Source: Diploptera punctata (taxonomy: Eukaryota; Arthropoda; Insecta; Blattodea; Blaberidae). From it: 64,000 nt of DNA. The position numbers were made by a program, and so were the translations under genes. The notes under the pieces are model-generated. The model ran no database searches, was not told the origin of the DNA, and worked only from the letters and a program-made list of their open reading frames with translations. The stretch lies in contig JASPKZ010004955.1 in assembly GCA_030220185.1 (NCBI GenBank), positions 372,001-436,000 of the forward strand. Direction: 5' to 3'. Positions 1 to 10,000 of this stretch are shown here, one piece after another; the stretch's first letter is position 1, and each line of letters starts with the position of its first letter.

Positions 1-779
1 CACCCTAAAAAGAGTGTATACAGCCACAAGTCGTTGATAGGGTAACGTCCTCAATTGTTTGCAAATTATTATTGATTGAGCATATAGCTTTCTTTCACAA
101 TAATGTTTTTTTTTAATATTGGACATCTTTGTATACAAAGCATAAATACAAAGAGGCACCATTTGTGGCATATTGCAATGCTTGTAATATTTCATCATGT
201 GACTGACTTAATCCCTTGCTTCAGCTGTATTCATGAGTAGAATAGCAGGGAGTGAAGAGGGTAATTATTCATTTATCATTTTTCTAATTATAATTGTCTT
301 CTTCCTTTCATGTTGTAATACAGATTATAAAAAATTTCAAAATAATAATAATAATAATAATATAATAATAATAATAATGGCATATTTTCTGGAAAAAAAG
401 ATTCAGTTTGTATACTATTTCAAATTTGGGATATTTCTCTTTTCGAACAACATTTTGGGACTTTTAGTAAGACAACACTAAATATAAGAATGGCATAGAT
501 AGCATGTCAGTTACCCCAGCCATTACAGTCACTTCTTATTCTAGGTGGATATTGGCCCAACATTGCATGAAATTCTATGAGAAAGTTTCTTTTCTCATGG
601 GGACTCAAACTAGTGCATGTCCAACAGACCCTCTGCTCAGTATGTTCTTTTAACTTACTTTTATCTGGATCAACATGAATTGTTTAGGTATTCAAAAGTA
701 AATAAATAATACATGGAATCATAGTTTATTATCCAAATATAAAATTGTTAAAACTGTTTGTTCTATCCAGAGATATTAA
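1..779. other. No gene recognised; AT-rich flank
   Basis: No coding exon, splice-bounded frame or recognisable transposon protein is visible here. A short AAT microsatellite lies near 341-379. The stretch at about 500-610 weakly resembles, in reverse, the tRNA-type SINE family seen at 37326-37686 and 44028-44285 (shared signature of a purine-rich stretch followed by TTCTCAT and ATTT). It could be upstream intron of the PDZ gene. Confidence 0.4.
341..379. repeat. (AAT)n microsatellite
   Basis: About a dozen AAT/ATA triplets in a row, with one phase slip near 360. Confidence 0.9.
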
Positions 780-1235
780 ACTAAGCTTTATAAGATACTG
801 GTGGCTCAAAGATGGACTCTAAACACACAAGATGAAATTACATTGAGCACATTTGAAAGAATAATTGTTAGAAATATCTATGAACCAGTATGTGAAAGTG
901 TAATATGGAAAATAAGAAATAATCAAGAAATATAACTTATTTGTGAAGAACAGGATGTTGTAAATTTTATAAAATCACTTAGACTGAGTTTGCTGGAAGT
1001 GTTTATAAAATGTAAAGAAATATAATGTCCAAAAGTATCTTAAATAGCATAATGCTTGGAAGTAAAAGAAGAGGTGGACCAAGGAAAAGGTGTCTACAAG
1101 AATTAGAGAGTGGCCTTGATAAAAAGAAAGTTAAGGAATGGAAAAAAAAATCATGAAGTGAGACGAGTGGAGGAGGATTGTGAAGGAAGCCAACGCCTAC
1201 ACTGGGCTGTAGAAATGAAAAGAAGAAGAAGGGTT
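780..1235 (+). mobile_element. Degenerate LINE 3' end
   Basis: Plus-strand translation gives the C-terminal signature of insect LINE ORF2 proteins in several broken frames: a block like LSTFERIIVRNIYEPV near 840-890, then a basic GGPRKRC block near 1073-1092. It ends in a GAAGAAGAA-type tail at about 1217-1230. Several stops and frameshifts are present. The clade is not assigned. Confidence 0.65.
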
Positions 1236-1336
1236 GTCTAGGTATAAAGTCTCTTCTAGAATATCTCTATTGTCCACAATTCATTTTAATGCTGTTAACA
1301 TAAATTAAAATTATACAGTGATATGCGAATATCTTC

Positions 1337-3505
1337 TTCTTCTTCACTTCACGGGCTAGGCAAAAATTACCTGTTCCACCTCACAGTTGTTCTGTCCATC
1401 TTTCCACTGGCCTTCCTCTTGGCTTGTAGTTGAATGCTGCTCTTGGTAATCTTGTTACATTCATTCTTTCCACATGTGTAAACCATTTCTCTCTATATTC
1501 TCTGATTTTCTCATTCAATGGATATATATTTAACTCTGTTCTTATATCTTCATTCTTTATCCGATCCAATCTTGTGCAGCCTTTTGTTCTTCTAAGGAAG
1601 TTCATTTCTGCGCTTTGTATTCTACTTTGCAATTTTTTGGTCATTACCCAAGTTTCGCTCCCATAAAGTAATGCAGGAACTGCCAATGTTTTATAAAACT
1701 TCAATCTAGTATCTCTTCTTGTTTTATTCTTTAATGTTTTATGTATAGTTCCACATATCATTTGAAATTTCGACAGTTTCATATGTATGTCTCTTTCAGT
1801 TTTTGTGTTGATAGTAAAATTACAACCCAAATAATTAAAATTTGTTACTTGTTCCAGAGGTTTGTTGTCTATTACGATTTTTGATCTTATATGATCGTTT
1901 CCCCAAAATGCCATTATTTTTGTTTTTTCTTTTGATATTTTGAAATTATATTCTTGGCATAACTGATTTAATTGATGTAAAGAGTACTGCAAATTATTTT
2001 CATTTTCTTGAATAATAACCACATCGTCAGCATACATTAAAACGTTTAATATTTTAAAACAGTCCATTCTTATACCTATATTAACAATACTTTTCCAATT
2101 TTGGATGATGTCATTAATATATAGATTAAAAAGAGTAGGTGATAAACTACACCCTTGTCTTACACCTCTATTTATTAAAATAGCTTTGGTCTTTGATGTG
2201 CCTATATTTATCATAATTTGAGACTTTATATACAAACTTTTTATCACATAAATTAATTTTGCGGGGTAGCCATGTATTTCCAATTTTCCATAACTTATCT
2301 CTATCAACACGATCAAATGCCTTCTCAAAATCAATAAAAGCAACATGCGTCTGTAGGTTATGTTCTCTTCTTTTTTCAAATAGTTGCTGTAATATGAATA
2401 TCTGTTGTTGATCGCCCCGTTCTAAAAGTTTTGTTTTTCTTCAAGTATTGCTTCTCTGAGTATTTTAAGTCTTTTATTTATAACTCTTGCATAGATTTTA
2501 TAAATTGAATTAAGTAGGCTAATTCCTCTATAGTTCTTACATTCTCCTCTATCTCCTTTCTTAAATAACGATATGACTTCAGCTATATTCCAACTTTCTG
2601 GTATTCTGTAGTTTTTCCAACATTCATTAAATAAATGCAATATTCTCCAATGTAGAAATGTTCCACCATATTTTAGAAGCTCCATGTTTATCTGATCAGG
2701 ACCAGCTGCTTTTATGTTTTTGGTTTCTTTTAAGGATTCTTTAAGTTCATCAAATGTAATCATATCAGTTTGAATTTCTCCTGTTTCATTATCTGGATAT
2801 GATTCTTGTTTTCTTTTCGTCTTCTTCTTTTTCTTCTTTACACCATACATTTTTATAGTGTTCTATCCATCTTTCTTTGTTAATAACATCTATCTTTGCA
2901 GTGTCCTTTTCTGATTTATTTAAAAGTTTTATAACTTTATATGCAAAATTTTGTCTGCCATGAATAATATCATTTTCGATTTCACTTATAAAATTATTCC
3001 AAGAATGTTGAAGAGCTGTCCTAATAATTTGTGTTGCTATATTCCTTTTTTCTACATATTGTTGTCTCGATTCTTCTGTTTTTTGTTGAAGCCATTGTTT
3101 ATATGAATTTTGTTTTTCTTTAATTGCCAGTTCTATTTCTTCATTCCAAATTCTTACTCCTTTTCTGCTTCTAATTTTTCTTTTTTTCCCTATTGCTTCC
3201 TGGGCTGCCTTTTCAATGCAATTATTCCATTCATCATCTAATATATCGCTAGTTGGTGTGTGCATGAGGTATTGTAGACTTTGTTGATATAATTGTCTTA
3301 TGCTTTCCTCTTGCAAAAGGTGTACTTTGTATACTTCTTCATTTGTTGATTTATTCCTGATTTTACTTTTTCTCCATCTCGACCATAATTTAAATTTGCC
3401 CATAACTAAAAAATGGTCGGAATCAATATCACAGCCTCTATATACCTGTACATCTTGGAGTTGTCATTAATTTATCATTAATTAGAATATAGTCTATTAT
3501 GTGAA
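1337..3505 (-). mobile_element. LINE (family A), 5'-truncated
   Basis: Non-LTR retrotransposon on the minus strand. It runs from the end of the endonuclease (IDYIL near 3500 and SDHFLV near 3420) through reverse transcriptase to a short C-terminal domain and a GAAGAAGAA tail near 1335. The 5' end is missing. A 9-bp near-match (GCGAATATC near 1326 and GTGAATATC near 3500) could be the target duplication, but this is weak. A degenerate relative lies at 25930-26975. Confidence 0.85.
1381..3403 (-). pseudogene. LINE family A reverse transcriptase (broken ORF2)
   Basis: The enzyme would copy the LINE RNA at a nicked target. The visible parts in protein order are: a basic linker (3403-2789); the N-terminal RT block with GPDQINMELLKYGG and CKNYRGISLLNSIYKI (2850-2422); motif A, FIDFEKAFDRVDRDKLW, near 2340-2285; motif B, GVRQGCSLSPTLFNLYIND, near 2155; motif C, MYADDVVI, near 2040; then LLYGSETW and a C-terminal GRPVERW. 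The frame changes near 2830, near 2427 and near 2283, just after motif A. No single frame spans the domain, so it is inactive although the RT core residues (D in motif A, YADD) persist. Confidence 0.9.
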
Positions 3506-3889
3506 TATCATAGATCATAATTATTGCTTCCAAATTATAGTGTGTTTAGTTAAGGGACTGTGCCTGCCAAAATTTGGAAGTTTTCCCTTCAAGGAAATGG
3601 GTGGGCAGCGGTCACTAAGCCCATAGTACCGTTGCAGGATATTTAAATATTGAGATGTTGCATGCCCTCAGTTTCCCTCAACTGTTAGTACTTTGCTGCT
3701 ATCTATTGTTTTCACAAAAGTGTTTAGTTTATTAATATGGTGCCATATTTTTAATGTGTGACAGCATTGATCTGCTAATCATAGTGTTTCTGTTTTATTT
3801 AATCCTTATTGTTTGCTTATATTTATTTTTTATAAACTAATCAACTAAATCATTGACACTAATTTAACCCAGAGGTTCATGGCTGTGTA

Positions 3890-4794
3890 CGAGGGTGAAT
3901 CAAATATAAACCGGAATTATTGTTTACAATTTTAATGAATTAACAAAAAAATACAAAACCACCACCTCATTTATCTACATAGTCTCCTGCATTTCCTACA
4001 CACTTTTGCCATCGAGTTGGCAACTTTTTGATGCCGTCCTTGAAGAATGAGGGATGACATGTAGTCAGCCAGTTGCACACGAACTCCTCTACCGCTGCAT
4101 TGTCACCAAACCACCTTCCTCCCAGGTCTTCTTTCAGTGGGCCAAACAAATGGTAGTCATAGGGTGACAAATCTGGACTGTAAGGAGGATGTTCCAGAGG
4201 TGTCCAATGCATTTTCATCAGTTTTTCTTGTGTCAACCGAGCAGTGTGTGGCCTTGCATTGTCATGCAGCACAATCATATTTCAGATTGGCTTCCAGCGG
4301 CGCTTGTTGCAATATGCTGCTTTCCGAAGCTTATTCCAACGTGTGAAGCAATTTCAGAAATTTTTACGCGCCGATCCTCCTCAATAAGGTCCCATACAGC
4401 ACGAATGTTGTCTGCAGTGATGCTTGTTCATTGCCGTCTTTGGGGGGGCTCATTCTCCACTGAATTCCGGCCCGCTAAAATTTTTTTGCGCCAATCATAC
4501 ACCTGCATCTTCGAAAGGGTTGCTTCCCCGAACTGCGCATGGAACCTTCTCAAAATTTCAGAAGGTTAAGTGCCTTCTTTCGCCAAAAACTTAATAATAA
4601 TGCGTTGCGCAACAGACGTGTGTACCTCTTGCTCGCTCATGGTGTACTGAAGCAAGTGGTTGCTCTTCGGAGTGTGACACATCAAGATCCCTACTCCAGA
4701 CACCCCCACCAACTTCCCCTCCAAACCGTAATCTTTGCAGTTCACTACCAGAGCCTCCAGATACAAATTCCGGTTTATATTTGATCCACCCTCG
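3890..4794 (-). mobile_element. Mariner element, internally deleted
   Basis: Inverted ends of about 30 bp (CGAGGGTGAATCAAATATAA at the left, with one mismatch in the reversed right end) are flanked by TA on both sides (3888-3889 and 4795-4796), as expected for Tc1/mariner. At 905 bp it is shorter than the usual 1.3 kb. The transposase is on the minus strand and has lost its middle part. Confidence 0.95.
3967..4640 (-). pseudogene. Mariner transposase, internally deleted
   Basis: A DDD-type cut-and-paste transposase remnant. The N-terminus (MSEQEVHTSVAQ, from the ATG at 4640) reads into a helix-turn-helix region. An early stop follows AKEGT, and another stop follows PPQRRQ. The C-terminal part (4278-3967) carries HDNARPHTA and PPYSPDLSPYDYHLFG, which supply the second and third catalytic aspartates. 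The region with the first aspartate, roughly 130 residues in relatives, is absent. It cannot be catalytically active. Confidence 0.9.
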
Positions 4795-5141
4795 TAGACA
4801 TAAGCTCTTCATGTATGAGTGTCCTTAGCCGATTCTTGGTCTAGCATCTGGACACTTTCCTACTGGTTTTTCTGCAAGTGGTTTCCATGGTCCTCTTTCA
4901 AGAATTTCAATTTATGAAACTTAACTGTTCATATAAGCAGTGCTTTAGTTGAAAAAAATATTTATGGGAAAGACTCATCTTTATAGGAACTTCCATAAAT
5001 AAGCTATATATATTATACTATTTACTGTATATAGAATAAGAATTTTTGAAGACTTTTGAGAAAAAAATTACTATGTACAGATGATTCTGACAATATTGTT
5101 ATAGTAAATTTTAAGGAAATAGACTTAAAAAATATTAATTT

Positions 5142-5265
5142 GAGTTGGATAGTTTAACTCACCTCATATTTCTTGATTTTTATGCATATGCATATATAAT
5201 ATGAGGTGAGTCAAACTATCCAACTCATTAATAATTAAAAGAAACCTCATAGTGTTATTTCCTAC
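5142..5265 (+). mobile_element. Foldback element (small)
   Basis: Arms of 29 bp (5142-5170 and 5198-5226) are near-perfect inverted repeats around a short AT loop. The tail AACCTCATAGTGTTATTTCC follows at about 5243-5262. The same tail and the CTCACCTCATA arm motif recur in the foldback family described at 7667-7945 and elsewhere. Confidence 0.8.
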
Positions 5266-5301
5266 ATATATTAAATAATTTAAAAAAGCGAAACTTGGTC
5301 T

Positions 5302-5695
5302 TTGACGGAATTACAAAAGAATAAAATTAGAACAGTTGAATTCAATTATTTTAGAAGAAGCCTCCAAAAAACAAGACAGGATAAAATAAGAAATGAATTC
5401 CTTTGGAGAGAAATGAAGGTCACCACATCTGTTGTTAAGAGGATTGAAAATGAAACGCTTAAATGGTATGGCCATGTACAAAGAATGGAAAATGAAAGAT
5501 GGCCAAAAAATATATACCAATGGTCACCCCCTGGAAGAAATAAACGTGGCAGACCAAGATGGAAATGGAAAATCTACGTCAGAACAATAATGGAGGATAG
5601 GAATTTGGAAGAGGGAGATTGGAATGATAGCGATAAATGGAAACTGAAGACAGCAAACCTATAAGTGGGGGAAAGCCGAAGAAGAAGAAGAAGAA
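5302..5695 (+). mobile_element. LINE 3' end (C-terminal ORF2 fragment)
   Basis: An open frame of 120 codons encodes the C-terminal tail typical of insect LINE ORF2 proteins: RQDKIRNE, then LKWYGHVQRM, then GRNKRGRPRWKWK, then a stop at 5662-5664. A GAAGAAGAAGAA tail follows at about 5678-5694. The RT domain is absent, so this is a 5'-truncated insertion. Confidence 0.85.
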
Positions 5696-5811
5696 ATATT
5701 CACTCTAAATTCTTGGAAAAATGTCGTTCCTCTCCATCCCCCCCCACCCAAGTATTACTTAATAGTTCTATTTCATATAAAAATTACGTAGCATACAGTT
5801 AAGTAATTTCT

Positions 5812-6115
5812 CCCATTCACTGTCTGTTCATCCGTCTTTGGTCCAAAAATTTTCCTAAGCTCTTTATTCTCAAATTCTCATAATCTTTTCTCCTCTCTTA
5901 AAGTAAGAAGCAATGTTTTGTATCCATATAACAACAGTTATTGGGAGAATCACATTTCATATACTTTTAATATGATTTTTTTTAGATAATCTGGGATGTC
6001 AAGAGTCCCTGTAATGCATAATAAATGTGTGTTTGGAGTTAAACCTATGTAAATTTTCTTTCTGTTCTTTGAACTTGGTAAAAATTCTAGAAAGTTGCTA
6101 TGATATAAATATAGA
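5812..6115 (-). mobile_element. Degenerate RTE fragment
   Basis: The sequence parallels the RTE C-terminal coding region on the minus strand (reverse complement of the FGPKRDEQ and VLRKIF region, then CCTATGT and onward). It has many substitutions and ends about 60 bp before the first visible PDZ-gene exon. Confidence 0.7.
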
Positions 6116-6177
6116 GTACCAACATATTTAGTTCTATGGTTCAGATATAACATTTATGCAGATTTTCTTGTTTACAG

Positions 6178-6520
6178 ATCAGATTTCAGTTTTGAATATA
6201 AGGCTCCAGGAAGGGACAAAAATTCTACAGGGAGATATCATAATTGTTCTGAGGATGACAGTGACACTGACTCTGCAGTTAGTTCAAGTCGCTCGAGCAT
6301 ATCACCGCCACCAACTCCACCACCTCCCCCACTACTCAGTCCTCTGCATCGCACACTGTCTTCTGAAACAACTGCCTCTGCCAGTTCCTCCACCGCATCT
6401 ACCATTACTTGTGGTTCTAATGATAGCAACCGCAGAGTCCTCAAGGCTCAGAGTGTGGAGGCAATAAATCGCAAGAATGTTCTCTCCTCTGCTCGGTATA
6501 GCAGTGGTAAAGATATCAAG
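6178..6520 (+). CDS. PDZ gene, first visible exon
   Basis: Acceptor TTTACAG ends at 6177 and donor GTATGT starts at 6521. The first base completes a split codon, and 114 codons follow. The product is low-complexity and probably disordered: [19 protein letters not shown], then [16 protein letters not shown], a Ser/Thr-rich run, then [15 protein letters not shown]. The acidic serine cluster could be a casein kinase 2 target and the proline run an SH3 or EVH1 ligand. Both roles are inferred from composition only. Confidence 0.88.
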
Positions 6521-6919
6521 GTATGTCATGAATTAAAATTTTTATGTGTAATTCTTTCTCTCATAAAGTATTGTTGGTTTTGTAAAGGAATCAGTCCCGA
6601 TGGACTAGAGGTTACAATACTTGCCTTAGGTTCGTAGGTTCAAACCCAGCTGGGATCAATTAATTTTTCAGAGCATCAGAGTCCTGAGAATAGCTTCCCA
6701 TGGAAGGCAAGTAAAGCCTTATAGATTTATGGCACATAAAAAATGTCAAGCCTAACATTAGAGGACTCTGAACAAAGTTGTTCATTCCTTTCATGAGCAG
6801 ATTTAGATGGCGATGAAATGATCTAAGGGTTAAAAAGCATTTTTTAGATAAAAAATACTTCCTACCTACCTATCTTATATACATGTTTTTATCATAACAG
6901 TGTTTCCATAGCTGGTGTA

Positions 6920-6956
<37 letters not shown>

Positions 6957-6959
6957 ATG

Positions 6960-7001
<42 letters not shown>

Positions 7002-10000
7002 ATAATTAAATATTTAACATTGAGCAATGCAAGCTTAATATGGTATGATAAGAAAAATAAGTGCCTGGACGGGATTCGAATCCGGATCTCTGAGTCTGTA
7101 CCTCAGTGTGATATCCATTACACCACCAGGCAAATCCAATTCAAACCTTTAATTTTGCTTATATATGTATTATATTCCCCATTATTACTAGATGTCGCGA
7201 GAACTCGGATGAATTGGATTTGCCTGGTGGTGTAATGGATATTACACTGAGGTACAGACTCAGAGACCTGGGTTCGAATCCCGTCCCGGCATTTATTTTT
7301 CTTATCATACCATATATATATGACATGTTAAGAAAAATAAATGCTTGGACGGGATTGAACCCGGACCTCTGGATTGATACTCCAGTGCACTACCAATTAT
7401 GCCACCAGGCAAATCTAGTACAAACATTAATTTTTTTCTTTATATTATATTCTTTATTATGAGAAGTAGCAATAACTCAGTCTCCACTGCCCTCTAGTAG
7501 CTACTATAACAAGTAAGCAAATTAAAGAGAATTTTCACTTTATAGCAGTGACGCTTCTTTATTTCGATGTTATAATTAAATTTTTGACGTTGAGCAATTC
7601 AAGCTTAATATGATGATGATGATAAGAAAAATAAATGTTTGACAGGATTTGAACCTGAACCTCTGGTGAAATTAAATGTTTCTTACCTCTCCTCATGTAA
7701 ATTATCTAAGTTGATAGCGATTTCGAGACTATAACTGTCTCATCCTCAGAACTTTGTAGGCGACTGGTGTTATGTCGAGTTTCTTCCGATCGACATAACA
7801 CCAGTCGCCTACAAAGTTCTGAGGATGAGACAGTTATGGTCTCGAAATCGCGATCAACTTAGAAAATTTATATGAGGAGAGGTAATAAACATTTAATTTC
7901 ACCATAAATTAAACCTCATAGTGATTAATTCCTATAAAAGTTAAACTGAACCTCTGGATTGATACTCCAGTGCGCTACCAATTATGCTACCAAGCAAATC
8001 TAGTACAAACATTTATTTTTCTATATATATTCTCTGTTACGAGAGGTAGCAGGAACCTGGTCTCCACTGCCCTCTAGTAGATTCTATAACAAGTGTATAT
8101 ATATATATATATATATATATTTATTTATTTTGTGGAGTTTGTTGTGCTAATAAAATGTAAGATTCTCTGGAAAAATGTGGTTCTACGAATTCATAGATTG
8201 CTATTGATTAGCAGAAACATTAGATCCTAATTTTAAATTGATGCAAACAACTGTGTGATAGGGAGAAAATTGATTATCTTTGAAATTAACATTTAAAACA
8301 ACATATTGAGGAGAAATCCTAATTCATCCCAAAAAACATTTAGTGGACCAAAGAAGAGGAGACATCTCAAGTTGGACTGAAAGTTATTGAGTATGTACAA
8401 GAGAAAAATTCTTAAAAAATTATCTTCAAAATTGGGAGGAGGAGTATCATCTTACGGTATATTCAGTAAATGCAATAATTTAATGTGTAATATAATAAAT
8501 TTTAAGTATAAATATATTTCCTATTTTACAAAGCTCCTTCTTCATCTAGTCTTGTGTCTTTGTTTTGGGATACCCATTCAACTTCAAGTTTCTTGGCATT
8601 CTTCTTAACTCGTTCTCCCCATCTCTATTTCCACCGACTTATTGGTCTCTTCCCTCCATCTAATTTCCAGTGATTATCCTGGTATTCCAATATGCATTCT
8701 TTTTTTGCACCCATGCCATCTTATTCTACTCTCCTTAATCCAAACTAATTGGGATTGACCTATGTATGCCTCTTTTATTCTTTTTCATTGTCCTTTTGGG
8801 TATCTCATTTTTGTCACTATCTTAAATCTAATATGAAACCAATCTCTTAGACACAATTTGTTACTATAATGCAGGAACGGTTTTTACAGTGTTTTGTAAG
8901 TTTGCACAATCATCAGTTTTCAAACATCTTATTCTTTCGTTATTAAGATTTTTAAAATGTTATCTTGGTAATCTATACATGTTATTTCCAACATTGAGTA
9001 AGCCGTGAAGTGGACTCATTATAAAACATCCTGCAATTTGCACAGAACAAATCTTCATATATTTTTTCATATCCACGCATTGCCCCTTGTCTTTGTAAAA
9101 CCTGATGTAAGCAGCTTTTATGTTGCAGTATTCCTGCAAATGCAGTATTGTTGAAACATGTATGGACTGTATTGCTGCTTTCTCAAAGAATTTGAAATAA
9201 AGAATACAGTAAGTGCTTTACAATCTAAGCCATTTTCATTAATATTGTTTCATTAATTATTCAATTTTCATTTAATACTATAAATGTAGCTTGAAAACAT
9301 TAAACATCCAGAATATTAATGATAAACATTGTAATGTGTTACATTTTTGCACCCACCATTATCTGATTTCATGTCAGTTCTACAGTCTCCTCATGTTGCT
9401 ACACAAATAATTTCATCATCATCTCATGAATGTGCCATAATTTAATGAATTCATCAGGTTGTATCTCTTTTTAGACTTGAAAAAAATTATAGTTTTCCTC
9501 CAACTAGTTGCTGGCAAGACCATTGGTGGAACTGCCACCTGAGCTCTTGGAAAGCACTGATTAGCATTTCCTTTCATCTTCATGGAACTGTGTAGTTCGG
9601 TCCCCGGAGCCTTGTTATTCCTAAACAGGTTGGACCACATGAAGATGAGGTTTAGGAATCAGATAGCAGAGGTGACAACTTCTTCATAGATCTTTTAAAT
9701 TTGATCTTTGAAACAAGTGGCAATGATCAATTTTATTTTATAACTTTTTGTGCAGGTTGGTTCACCACTCATACAAAGGAAGTTTGATGAAGAAGAAAGA
9801 AGAATTGCCTATGTAACAGAAGTGGTAGATCCTGAAGAAGAAGAAGAAGAAAGAAGAAGAAGAAGAAGAGGAGGAGGAGAAGCCAGAACCACCAAAGCCC
9901 CTACCTGCTCCTCGACGTATGCCTGTGCCTCCTAAACCAGTACAGAGGAAATCAATGGAAGTTAATCCAGAAGAAGAAACGGATCTGCTGAGTGTGCTGA

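Larger units (their letters stand above)
3853..4915 (-). mobile_element. RTE 3' fragment split by a mariner
   Basis: Positions 3853-3889 and 4797-4915 match, with decay, the 3' end of the RTE family seen complete at 59155-62410 (GGTTCATGGC, then GACATAAGCTCT, then the region encoding the [11 protein letters not shown] block in reverse). The two pieces join exactly across the mariner at 3890-4794, with TA duplicated. The RTE copy is therefore older than the mariner. Confidence 0.75.

Noticed and set aside
3890..4794. Active mariner
   Set aside because: The region with the first catalytic Asp is deleted and stops interrupt the N-terminal part.
6915..7235. Open frame starting in the GT/ATGT repeat
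   Set aside because: Composition is dictated by the microsatellite and the tRNA-like repeat.
7062..7411. True tRNA genes
   Set aside because: Acceptor mismatches, unusual nominal anticodons and shared repeat flanks point to a tRNA-derived repeat; a covariance-model score would be needed.
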